DNA of 64,000 nucleotides, taken from the NCBI GenBank assembly GCA_022393335.1, contig JAJEKB010021643.1, positions 1 through 64,000 on the forward strand, written 5' to 3'. Both the position numbers and the translations under genes were made by a program. The notes beneath the pieces were generated by a model. The model had not been told where the DNA came from. It was given only the letters and a program-made list of their open reading frames with translations, and made no database searches. The DNA is from Macrotrachela quadricornifera (Eukaryota; Rotifera; Eurotatoria; Philodinida; Philodinidae). Of this stretch, positions 22,861-33,364 are shown one piece after another (positions within the stretch are counted from its first letter, which is position 1; each line of letters opens with the position of its first letter).

Positions 22861-23490
22861 TAGAAGAAAAGTCACTTTTTATTTTTTGCCATGGTGTCCA
22901 TAATGTTATAACATTTTTTATTTCGCATATATCTCGGCTTAGATAAATGATGAAACGTTGAATTTTTTTTCCAAATGGTACGTTGTGAAAAGCTCTACAA
23001 AAGCTTTATAATAGAATTCTTTTTTTCCTGTTCTTGTGGTTTTTCTGATATTCACAATGAATAAATAACGTGCCAGTATCACTTCCCGTCATACTGGAAC
23101 GTTTGTAAGACTTTTCTGATAGGCATATATCTCGACTTGAAAAAATGACGAAATAAAGATTTTTTTTTTCGAAAAGATGTGCCGTCGAAAGATCTACAAA
23201 ACTTGTACTGACCAAGTCCTGTAGTGAATTAGAGAAGCCTTTGAAACGTTTTCTATATGATGAGAAGTGATACTGCTATGTAAGTTATCTCATTGTTAGT
23301 GTCAGAAACACCACTAAAGCAGATAAAAACGAATTCAATTATACAGCTTTTTGCAGACCTTTTCACGATGCATCTTTTGGTAAAAAATAAAACGTTTTAT
23401 CATTTACCTAAGCCGAGATATATGCGAAATAAAACATATTACACCACTGCGAGCACCTAAAATTTGGTAAAAGAAAAAATCTCACTTTTT
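22861..23490. repeat. Inverted/direct repeat cluster ('CATATATCTCGGCTT' repeat)
   Basis: Unit A at 22917-22959 (TTTCGCATATATCTCGGCTT then AGATAAATGATGAAACGTT) recurs inverted as unit C at 23391-23434 (AACGTTTTATCATTTACCTA, AGCCGAGATATATGCGAAAT), with matching flanks including CACGATGCATCTTTTGG against CCAAATGGTACGTTGTG. A shorter direct unit B lies at 23123-23150 (GCATATATCTCGACTTG). A and C thus form the ends of a roughly 630-bp foldback containing B. Confidence 0.7.
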
Positions 23491-24370
23491 TTCTGATGCC
23501 TTTTTTATACTTCGAACTGTATTTTATGACCGATGTAAATATACCAAAAGATGCAGCATATTCCGAGCTTGCCTCCTATATATAGTAGATTAATATATAA
23601 GAAACGTATACTAATAAAAAAACAAAAATTGAAGGGTATACTTTCTGTGTACGTGGCCTGTAAAAGCAGAAGTAAATTTGTATGCACCTACACCTTGTTG
23701 CTAAAGTGATGAGAGGTAAATAAGAACAGACAGAAAAAATCAACTAAAGAAAAAAGAAAAAGAATGATACGGAGAGCACAAGTAAGAAAAAGAATATCAG
23801 AGAGATAATAAACAAAACCGTGGGCGTTTTATAAAAAAAAATTCAAACCATAGAAGAAGTAGTAGTTTATGTCTTGCACGCATATATCGCACTCGTTTCA
23901 TTCGAAACAAATGTCCAAGATGATTATTCTTATTCTTTCTAAATAAATTCCAATTAAATATATCATTGTGAAAAAGTAATTGAGCCAAGTCTTTTTTTAA
24001 CATACTGTTTAACATACTCTTTTAACGGCATTTCATTTACGATTTGAAGAAGATTTTTTGCACACGCAAATGGATAGCAGTGAAATAATCTTATTTCATT
24101 TCTAAACTTTCTCAAGAGTACTTCTTTTTGAGTTTTAGGTATGAATGGATATAGAGGGAAAATTCAGACAAAATACAGAAAACTATTCGCTACGAAACAT
24201 TTTCGCAGTGTCTTTTGGAAATGCTTTGCCACTTTTCATCCACCTTAGTTTACTGAACGTTTTTTGAACATTCTAAAGGATCTTGTTTATCGTCAGTTTT
24301 AAGAACAGCGTATTCTTCCAAGTGACAGCTTCCAATTTTTTCCTTCCATATATACCTCGAGTATCTGCTT
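23491..24370. other. Intergenic, possible distal LINE remnant
   Basis: No intact gene. On the - strand near 23880-23950 a stretch reads HLGHLFRMKRVRYMRARHK, reminiscent of the C-terminal end of LINE ORF2 proteins, and could be the tail of the retrotransposon relic next door; low certainty. Confidence 0.35.
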
Positions 24371-25400
24371 TTAGATTTGGAAGTAAAGGATTTTCACTAC
24401 TGTTTTAGATAAATTGATAGGTTGTTTCTTCCAGTATCGCACTATTTTATTACATACTTTTGTTCTCTCTTCTACCAAAAAATCTATCATCGATTTTAAT
24501 TCTTGGCATATTGGAGCAGATGTGAGTACGTTAAGATCATTAGCAAATATGTGTCTGGAATGAGCACCTACGCATGCAACAAAATCACAATGATAAACGA
24601 TGAATATATATGAACTCCAACTACTAGCTTGAAGAAGACTACCATATATATAGAATATTTTCGATTCATTCTGACCAAAAATGACATATACACGACGATT
24701 ACCTAACCAAGATATAATTAATTTCAATAGCTCCAAGGGTATACCTAGACAAAAACCGTTTGATCACAAGACTCTTGTGACACACGTTATCGTATGCCTT
24801 TTGATAATCAACATATACTGCTAGTGTTGGAGTATCAGCTCCCATTTTTGTATCTTACGTCTTGATAAATAGATCGAACTCTTATGAGAAGAAGGCACTC
24901 TAGTCGAAATTCGAACAGGTCAGCTGGTATTAAACTATTGGTCACTTCTCAGCATCTTATATTTTCTAACGTGACCTTGTCGAAGAGCTTTAAATGAATT
25001 GCTAACAGTGAAACTGGTCGAGTTTGATCACAACGAAGTACTTTTGCTTTTAGTTTATTCAATGTAACTATTTTAACTAATTTTTTGAAAATTGAATGTC
25101 TGTATTCATTTGACCAGTAGTTAAAACAGTTTGCTAAGCAACTAATATAACCTGGCGAAATTTGTTTGATTATATAATTGGAAACTGTGACGAAATCATA
25201 TGATTTTTTGAGTTTTAACTTCAACATATATTGCTTTATCTCTCTCATATTTATTGTTTCAACTTTTTCATTTAACATCACTAGTTTATTTATCGCTTCA
25301 AGCTATTCTGTCTCAATTCGAGTTTCGTGAGAATCTGACATATCCGTACGTCGTTCTTTGAAAAAGTTTTGAGTTGTATCGATAAAGTTCATCACTGATT
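24371..25400 (-). pseudogene. Decayed non-LTR retrotransposon reverse transcriptase
   Basis: On the - strand a LINE-type reverse transcriptase can be followed across broken frames. 24949-25281 holds the N-terminal RT blocks (REIKQYMLKLKLKKSYDF ... RPVSLLAIHLKLFDKV). The middle (24737-24948) is out of frame but contains AVYVDYQKAYDNVCHKSL. 24371-24736 holds the palm: a degenerate YIYGSLLQAS stretch, the catalytic box as FANDL where FADDL is expected, then KKQPINLSKTV. The Asp-to-Asn change in the catalytic pair, at least two frameshifts and an internal stop show it is inactive. A spacer resembling the pre-RT linker extends to about 25400. No endonuclease domain or 3' tail identified. Clade not assigned. 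Confidence 0.8.
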
Positions 25401-26563
25401 TTGTTCTCTTTTATCAATACTGTTGTATTAGTAGCCAATTGTAAAAACAGTAATGGTTTAGGTTAATATATTCGAGAGAGATATGAGCAAAATGCTTTTT
25501 CTTTATTATCATGCGTTTTTTAAATTTTAAACAAAATCTGTTGCCATTTATTCGATATATATTGATTGTATGAACTGAACCAAACACGTTAAACAAAGAA
25601 ATGTGGTTCACTTCATATAGAAAAAAATAGACCGACCAAAACTGAATCCACAGTTTATCAAAATTCTTTTTTTATCTGTTTTTCTTATAATAACAGTAAA
25701 TTGGTCGCAGGAAACGAATCAAATGCGCTGGCTAAAGCCTTGTACGTTTTTGCAGGCTATCCTAAAATGGTACTTGGTGGCTCTTAAGAGGCGGTCCACG
25801 ACAATATCGATATTGCTGAATAGAACCATACTCTTAAAAATATGGATCCCTATTCTTTCAGTGGAAATAAAAGAATAGTATCAAAAACCTCCAAATCCAA
25901 ATTTTTAGCTCATTCTAGCTGACTCTTGAAACATTATAAAACAAACACCGAATGAGAGTCCACCATGTCTCTCGAAAAAAGAATTTTATCATACTAAATT
26001 GAGTTAGTCAGTATTTGCACATTTTCTTCATCTTAACTCGTCGCAATCTTTTCGAGTCATAGCGCATTTAAAAGGGCAAATTTTGTTCGCTCTACGAAAC
26101 TGTATATATGAATATCTATTAAACTTTCATTATAAAGGAATCTCAGACGCATAATGAAACCGACCGTACGAGGTTTTTTGCGTTTTTTCTCGTTCTTCCT
26201 TTGAGTACAAGGCTACATTTCTCTACTAATGTCAACTGCTCCAGAAATTTTTTTAATGTTTTTGAATAGATCAAATAAAGGGCTATCTAACTAGGTTCCC
26301 AAGAATTTAATAATATCAGGAGATAGTTTATAAGAAACTCTAATTTCTGATGTAAAAATATCTTAAAAAAAGATGACTTAGATTGTTCAACTTTTGCGAA
26401 CAAAGGCTACGATTACATAGTTTTTGTGAGCGAGTCCATATAAGCCACGACGGTAAACACAGAAAACTTACTCAATCGATATCGTCAGATTTGGCTCAAT
26501 TTAAGATACGTTGTAGAGGTAAGAGTTGTATGAATATTGGCGCAAGCCGCTTTAAAAAATATT
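25401..26563. other. Intergenic
   Basis: AT-rich with small hairpins (for example CTATTCTTTCAGTGG...AAAAGAATAG near 25850-25880). No gene supported; the 26383-26565 + frame is unrecognised. Confidence 0.4.
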
Positions 26564-26997
26564 GAATCCTCGATTTTCTATATGCATTTTACGAAAAGCT
26601 CCGAAAATGACTATATCGATCGAAAGGGTCTTGTTTTGGATGACAGTTTCCGGCTCCGCTCCTAGACGCCTCTTAGACAATTCATTTCTGCATGTTTTTG
26701 AACACACTGGAATCTTTCGATATATTCTTGCTTTCATGTTGCGGCAAGTCCCTATGTGTTCCAGGGTTCCAGTTTTTCAAGAAGTAAGAACCTTGCCTAA
26801 ATTTATGTTCTTAGCAATTTCTAATAGTCTTTCTCATTCTAAGAAACTTGGTGCCAGTTTCCGTTCCTACGGACCCTGGAGCTCATATTCACTTGCTTCA
26901 AAACAAAAGAAACAGTATGTCTAAAGACTCCAGCGTATTGAAAAGCATGTAGAAATGAATTGTCAAGTGCTTTTTGGTTCCTAGGAATCGAGGATTC
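26564..26997. repeat. 434-bp foldback element
   Basis: GAATCCTCGATT at 26564-26575 is mirrored by AATCGAGGATTC at 26986-26997; GACAATTCATTTCTGCATG at 26676-26694 by CATGTAGAAATGAATTGTC at 26946-26964; inner blocks GGAATCTTTCGATATATTCT and CTATGTGTTCCAGGGTTCCA also have inverted partners. The centre is near 26825 (TTCTTAG ... CTAAGAA). The left arm has about 90 extra bases. The 120-codon + frame inside it is a by-product. Confidence 0.8.
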
Positions 26998-27838
26998 GGT
27001 ATGAGTTGCCGATTTTTAGGAATGTAACCCGAAACTGACACGTTTAGTTAGCGGATCTATCCCACTGTAGCCTGCTCTACTCACTAAGTTTTATTCGTTT
27101 TAGTTACTTGCAGTCATTGGAGAAGCGGGACTTCTTCAATAAGTGCAGCTGACTTATTTCCTATGAAATTTCATGTTTAGCTTTTATGAAGTGAATACTT
27201 ACCAGTGATTGAAAGCAAGTAAAAATGAATCCTATACTCTGGACAGCAAGCTGCTTTTATAGAGAAGAAAAAGAGAATGTTATTGGAAAGAGAAAAAAGA
27301 AAAGGGGGGAAAATGCGTCATACTGCTTTTTTGTGTGTGATAAGAAAAAAACCCACACGAAAAGATGAGATAAGTAAAGATGTCAGCGGATTCTGCTACC
27401 TATCCCTAAAAATCATCCAGTGACTGGCGCTGGATCTCTAGAAGATTGTGCTGGGTAGACAATTTGATGCTGGACTGGATAGTTTTATATTCAAGATTGG
27501 TCATCGCTCGAAAAATAGAAATTTGAACCGAAATACCGAGTTTTTAAAGGAATCTAGCCAGCATTTCTACAAAACATTCGGTCAATGATTTGTGCTTGGC
27601 CTCTAGAAGATTGTGCTTGGTGCAGAATTTAATTATGCGTCGAATGACATTATGTTCAACTTGTCGGAAGAAACGTGATTCTAACGAGGGAACACAACGA
27701 ACTGATAAATTGTTTTTTAAATTCTAATAATTCCAATTTATAGAGCTTGTTGAGTTATTAACTAATATAACAGTCATTTGAGTTAACAGCTGCATTTAAG
27801 AATAAATCTCTAATATATAATTTTCGGTGTCTGTGACG
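26998..27838. other. Intergenic with a short direct repeat
   Basis: CTCTAGAAGATTGTGCT occurs at 27435 and again at 27601, 166 bases apart, with similar flanks (TGCTGGACTGGA and TGCGTCGAAT side). Otherwise nothing recognised. Confidence 0.4.
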
Positions 27839-28018
27839 GGTCAAAGGTGAAAGATCACCAGGAGTGTGGTGCTGGTTGACCTTGAAATTTCGACTTTAGC
27901 AGGGATACACAAGCACTCACCATGCAAAATGATATTACATGGTAAGTATCTATGTCTCTTTGCTAAAATCAAAACTCACAGGTCATCCAACACCCCACTA
28001 TAGTTAATCTTTGACCTC
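27839..28018. repeat. 180-bp near-complete palindrome
   Basis: Left arm words GGTCAAAG, GTGTGGTGCTGGTTGACC, GACTTTAGCAGGGATACA and CACTCACCATG have inverted partners CTTTGACC, GGTCATCCAACACCCCAC, TGTCTCTTTGCTAAAATC and CATGGTAAGTAT in order. The centre is near 27928. Arms are about 85 bases with few gaps, so a single strand could form a long hairpin. Confidence 0.85.
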
Positions 28019-28178
28019 ATATGGTATGATAAGCTAATGCAAACTTTGATTATCACAAATATACTATTAAACCTGGTGTTGCCCCAAATGATTATTATAT
28101 CAGTTAACAATTCAGCAAGTTTTACAAATTGGTATTACTTGATATTAAAAATCAATTTATTAGTGTGTTGTGTTTCCT

Positions 28179-28348
28179 CGTTAGATAATCTTTTAAAACC
28201 TTCAAGTATCCTCCTTAGGTAGTTCTCAGAAAGCTACAAGTAGCATCGTTAAATAATCCTCATAAACCTTCAAAGATCATCCTTAGGTAACCTTCACAAA
28301 TCTCGAGATAACATCCTCAGATAGCCTTTGAAAACCTGCAAGTATCCT
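28179..28348 (+). repeat. 34-bp minisatellite, five units
   Basis: Five consecutive 34-base units beginning at 28179, 28213, 28247, 28281 and 28315, each of the form C-[G/C]-T-T-A-G-[G/A]-T-A-x-x-C-T-T..., about 60-75% alike. A sixth, more degenerate unit may follow. Confidence 0.75.
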
Positions 28349-29460
28349 GCTGCGGTCGTACTGAAATACCTAAGGTAAAATGTCCGTGTAGTTCATGAAA
28401 TTGTGGAGAACACAACTTGAAATTTCTTCAAAGTGCTAAGAAAAACATGCCTATTGCTTTTTTGTACTATAATCAAAAAATGGATAAAGTATGGATTATG
28501 GACACTACTAGTAGTTTGGTTCACTTCATACGATCATTTATATTTAGAAATTTCAACTTTCACCCCTCTTGTCATTACATGTAGTAATACTCTAGACCTT
28601 TCATTCCTATTGTATATTTCTTTCTCACAAATAAAAGAATATGTATGTCTTTAACACCTTATCATTGAGTAGTAACGATGTATGTAATATGCAAAAATGC
28701 ATATAGACTTGATTCTACTAGATTTTCAAAAATATCTTTTTTAAAACGTAAGTTAAGTTTTTAAACTTATTCTTCTGTTGGAAACTATCTGGTTTATTGC
28801 TTCAAAATATATACGTTTCACTCAAATAAAAACCAGATCATCATTAACTGCTAAAATGCATGTATCCTTGTTAAGGAATTTCAATGATAGTATAATTGGA
28901 GATTGATTGTTTTTGTGCCAATATTAATCAATGTGATTCTGATGAAACCGATAAGATTCAATTTTTTATGGGTGATCTAATTTTGATTTGATATTCTTGG
29001 TATTAAAAATCATAATTGTCTAGATTAGCACTTAGTTATTGAGCGTTATTATGTTTATAGATATTCTTTCTAATTGAAGATCGCTTTTATTTTATGCGAA
29101 AAGTAGAATTTTTTTCGTTTTCTAATATGTAGTAATTTCGTTATTATAGTATTGATAGATTGTTTATTTTTTAAATCAATAGGACAACAATGTTCTTCTA
29201 AAAGATTACAACAAACTTCATGCATTCTGATATGTTTTGCGATGAAATCTTTTGATTTGATGAGTTTATTAGATATACTTGCTGCACAAATTTCGTTCTT
29301 TAATATATATATATTCAATCTATAATTATTTATATTTAGGTCTTTATTTTTTGGAACTCATGATTATTAGCATGTATAATGAAGTGTTAGTATATTTTTC
29401 CATTTTATTGTTTTTGAAATCCAAAGTGATTGTTTCAACAAGTTATTTTTTATCAATACT
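28349..29460. other. Intergenic
   Basis: AT-rich. Open frames at 28433-28654 (+) and 29070-29318 (-) show no motifs. Confidence 0.4.
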
Positions 29461-30462
29461 TTATAATATAATTGAAAATTTTAGTGTTCGATTGTTTGAT
29501 GCATCAGCAATAAACATATTTCCGAAAGAATCAAATTTAACTGCTGATGGTTGAGCTAACACACTTTTGAGCTCATCATCATCAGCAGCAGTCGCATCTA
29601 TAAGTTTTGTAGTTTGATTTGTCACTACATTGAATTGATACAATAATCCAATTCTGAAAGAATAAGTTAAATAAATATTTTTGTTACAATCCAATGTTAT
29701 TCCTATTACATGAGATATAAATTCATCAGATAAAATTGTTTCACCTTTAGTGGCACCGCCTACCAATTTCCATTTTACAATGCGTTTCATTGTGGAATCG
29801 ACTACATAGATAGTATCTGTTTCATCATCAAGAAAACTACGTCCTGGATACCACAACTGGTAATCACTTCCACCCTTATATCCGTTACCAGCTACTGTGA
29901 TACTTATTGTATAATTTGTATGTGCAAACCATTTCTTCACTCGATGAAAATCCGTTTCAACCGTATAAATATTTAAATCTCGATCAACATGCATACTACC
30001 ACTTCTTCTTGCTCCATTAATAATAATTATTCCATGAGTTGAATTTGCATACCATAATTGAACACGATAACATATGATAAAATTAGTGTTTACCGGTATT
30101 GTTTCTGTACCATAATCAAGTATATACAATGCTCCAGTTGAACTGTCAACATATATACTAATCGGACTGCTTAAATTTCGACTAGCAATAGTTGTATGAG
30201 AAGATAGTCCATGTTTTTGAATTCGATTATTACCTGATTCTGTCACAAACAGATTATTGTCTTTATCGAAAAACATATCAAATGGTGAACATAAATCTTT
30301 TTTGCCTGACTCACATACTCCAGATCTAAGATGACCAATAAATGTTGTACCATTTTCCCAACTAGTATTTGAAGAAATAGGACAGTGCTTTGATTTGATC
30401 GATGTTGATGGTACATTGGATTTTTTAACAAAAAAAAAAGACTTGATAAAAACATTAATCAA
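29461..30462 (-). CDS. NHL-repeat ectodomain, copy A (5' end unresolved)
   Basis: Open frame of about 333 codons encoding a full beta-propeller-like NHL ectodomain: SNTSWENGTTFIGH, SPFDMFFDKDNNLFVTESGNN, then repeating units with the pattern xxYVVDSxxxRIxKW (FLDDETDTIYVVDSTMKRIVKWK; KFDSFGNMFIADASNNRTLKF). It aligns end to end with copy C at 33973-34919. No ATG precedes the domain in this frame and none of the nearby AG sites gives an open join to the membrane exons upstream (31780-32201), because the phases differ or a stop follows. Either an exon is missing, or this copy is no longer expressed. Function unknown; NHL propellers bind protein or sugar partners. Confidence 0.6.
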   Translation of the reverse strand: MINVFIKSFFFVKKSNVPSTSIKSKHCPISSNTSWENGTTFIGHLRSGVCESGKKDLCSPFDMFFDKDNNLFVTESGNNRIQKHGLSSHTTIASRNLSSPISIYVDSSTGALYILDYGTETIPVNTNFIICYRVQLWYANSTHGIIIINGARRSGSMHVDRDLNIYTVETDFHRVKKWFAHTNYTISITVAGNGYKGGSDYQLWYPGRSFLDDETDTIYVVDSTMKRIVKWKLVGGATKGETILSDEFISHVIGITLDCNKNIYLTYSFRIGLLYQFNVVTNQTTKLIDATAADDDELKSVLAQPSAVKFDSFGNMFIADASNNRTLKFSIIL

Positions 30463-30693
30463 AATCGACTCTTTATTGCAAATTATGGTTAGTCCTCAAT
30501 CTAATTTGCCAAAGTTTTCTCCTGCAAAAAATCATAATTAATATACAAAAGCTCAGATAAACTGACTCGATGAATAAATAAAAAGGATTTATCTCATTGA
30601 TCGAAAATATCTATTCAACTATATAAAATATGAATAAAACTTTGGAAACTTTTTTTCCTTTAAAATAAATGATAAAAAACAGGAACAAATGAA

Positions 30694-32201
30694 TTAAATT
30701 GTACTCGAAAAAAATGTATTGTTGATTGTAAACTTTAATATTCGACTAAATATCGTATCAGCAACATACAAATCGCCATTTTCCATATCCAGATAGAATC
30801 CTTCAGGCTGGTATAAATGATCAGTTGTATTTAAATATTTTTTGTGGTGGATAAAAATATGGTACACCTATAATAATAATACCTTCTAACCCGGTTTGTT
30901 CGATCGATTGACTAAAAAACTTAATTGTATTATATTCGATAACATAATAATTTCCATAACAATCACGTAGAAAATTTCTTGGATTTTCTAATGAATCTGG
31001 TAGAACACGTAGACCTATAGCTGATCCCGATGACCATCGTCGTACATTCCTTCCATCAATAATATACAAGTCGTCAGTCATTGGATCAATATATATCTTT
31101 ATTGGATATGATAATTGGTGTAATTCATCACCAGCAGTTCCATTACCAGCGACTACTATATATTCATCGTAATCAGGTGATAACCATTTTACAACACGAA
31201 ATTTTGTTAATTCCAATATATAAATATTTAAGTTTTGATCTAAAATCATACTAGTAGCTTCTGCTTGACTTCCAGTCAAAAGAATAGTTGATCGTATTAT
31301 GCTTGAATTTTGTGGTAGATATTGTACACGATAATTTCTCTCACTATCGTGATCAAGAATACATAAATCATCATTTCGATGATCAATATATATATCTTGA
31401 GGCAGGTTCACATCAAGTGTGAGTCTAAGAATCATTGTTGGTAGTCGTGCATCATGTGGTGAATATTTCCTGATTTCGCCGGATCCCGTATCGCAAACAT
31501 ATATATTCTTTTTACTATCGAGATAAACACTCGTTGGATTATATAATCGATTAAATTAAAATAAAAAACAGAATTTTGTCAGTTGAAATCTAATTATTTA
31601 ATGAGTAGAGAATCTGTCAAATGCTTTTTTTCCAGTAAACAGAAAACACAATTAATTTATTTTAGTTATTAAATATATGAGATAAATCATTATTCATTTA
31701 AAATACAAACGCTATCTCACTTTCTGATCAGTATCTCAAAAGAATACATATTCTAGAATATAACATTGTCGTAAATTACCTGATGGTATTCTTGGTTGTG
31801 TTATTGGATCAGTAGTTTTTGTTGTTTTACAGCAAATAGAATGATCTATGAAATTTATTTATTAAGTAAAATAAAACAGTAATATCTACCTGTTATTGAT
31901 GGCAAAATTTGTACGGTTGATGTAGATAAAGTTTGAATCGCTAATGTAGCCATTGAAGATGTGTTAGTTGATGTCAAATTTTGAATGATTGTCGAATTAT
32001 CAGACAGGTGTTTTTGTTGTTTCCATGTAATTATTAATTTTGTAAAGATTAATAATAAAATCAAAAGAGTCATTGTACATACAGCAAGGATTAAAGCTAT
32101 TTTTTAAATCGATTTATTTTTTGATGATTATTAGCATTAATAATATGATCATCATTATTAAGCGGATGGTAAGGAATAGATATATTACCAAAACCCGACA
32201 T
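30694..32201 (-). pseudogene. Type II membrane NHL-repeat gene, copy B, broken
   Basis: The exon order mirrors copy C: a short cytoplasmic N-terminus from ATG at 32201 (MSGFGNISIPYHPLNNDD), a membrane segment (ALILAVCTMTLLILLLIFTK), a Ser/Thr stalk ending at 31890, a 66-nt exon at 31780-31845 and an NHL region at 30694-31550. Three lesions are seen. A run of six A at the cytoplasm/membrane junction (32100-32105) puts the two parts out of frame by one base. The NHL part begins at RLYNPTSVYLDSKKNIYVCD, so about 35 residues and a usable acceptor are missing. Near 30825 a one-base shift ends the frame at KIFKYN, while the next frame continues with the expected TDHLYQPEGFYLDMENGDLYVAD and stops at 30694. 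Sequencing error could explain one shift, hardly all three. Confidence 0.7.
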
Positions 32202-33364
32202 ATTTTAAATACAGTAAGAAAAGTAATACTTAAAATAATGATAAAAAGAGAAATATATTTGTCAGTTTATTTATTTAACCGTGACTAAATATTTACTTTC
32301 TTTCTACGAACATCATGATTAAATAAAACATATGAATCAAAAATAACTTCTCATAATCAAAGCATATCATGTATTCGTTTAGTAAAAGGAATCTTTTTCA
32401 ACAAGATAATTATTTGCATCAAGGTAATGAAAAGAAAAATACTGATATAATATCACTACTATAACATTTACATATATGTATATTATAGGTAAAAGAAAAA
32501 AAATATTTTACTTACATTAATATGATTAAAAAACAAGAAGATTTGCTTGATTGATCACAGACATAAAGAAAAATTTATCTATCAAAACATTTATTAATAA
32601 TTAAAAGTGAAACACAACTGATTTACTTAAACACTAAAGAACAAGATGAACTGGTTGAATTTAACGTCGATAAATGTATACCTACTTCGAGAATGCATTT
32701 CGATAATATCTCAATTCCCTCTCCTTTATCCTCATTTTTCTTGTCGCTTCTGTTTCTATTACAATTTACATTTTTTTCATCTAAACAAATTAAATCCAAA
32801 ATAACATTTATCTCCTCAGCCCGTGACAACAAATATATATATACAGAAGGTCAAACAACGAGTATATTTTTTAAAAATATTCCTTATACATTATACATTC
32901 TTGCTTTTCTCTGGAATTCAATGGTTGTGAACTACCATGAACAAAAAATGTACAAACTTTCCTAAAGGACAACTGGATACAAACCATATTTACCTATTTT
33001 TTAGAAATCCAATAAAAGGTAGGAATTTTCATATATAGATGAGATTTTCAATGAAGGATAATTGATCTTTGAGTGTAATGATGCTACTTCTAATCTTAAT
33101 CTCTCATAAATGATGTTCATTTTTGACTGAACATTATTTTTTCCTCTTGAAATAATCATTTTTAGTATTGATCGAAAAGCTATCCAACTCTAGTAAGATA
33201 TGTTACTGCACAATTGATTTTGATCAGCAATTATAAAAATATGTTGGTATTCTGTCTTTCGCAGAGAAATCCATGTAAGAGAAAGGATATCAATAAACAT
33301 GATGACTAGTTGATGTATGTAGATTCAGATGATGCTATTTGTTAATTATTGTTATTTTTTTAAG
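32202..33364. other. Intergenic between divergent NHL genes
   Basis: About 1.2 kb with both promoters expected. Frames at 32623-32832 (-) and 32693-32965 (+) overlap each other and show no motifs. Ends in TTTTTTTAAG directly against the ATG of copy C. Confidence 0.45.

Noticed and set aside
26562..26924. 120-codon + frame
   Set aside because: Lies inside the 26564-26997 foldback and has no motif; explained by the repeat.
28179..28348. CRISPR-like array (regular repeats)
   Set aside because: Units are contiguous, degenerate and without conserved repeats separated by unique spacers; the context is eukaryotic.
29461..32201. One gene joining the membrane exons at 31780-32201 to NHL copy A
   Set aside because: No acceptor near 30430-30520 gives a phase-1 join without an immediate stop, and a separate NHL fragment lies between.
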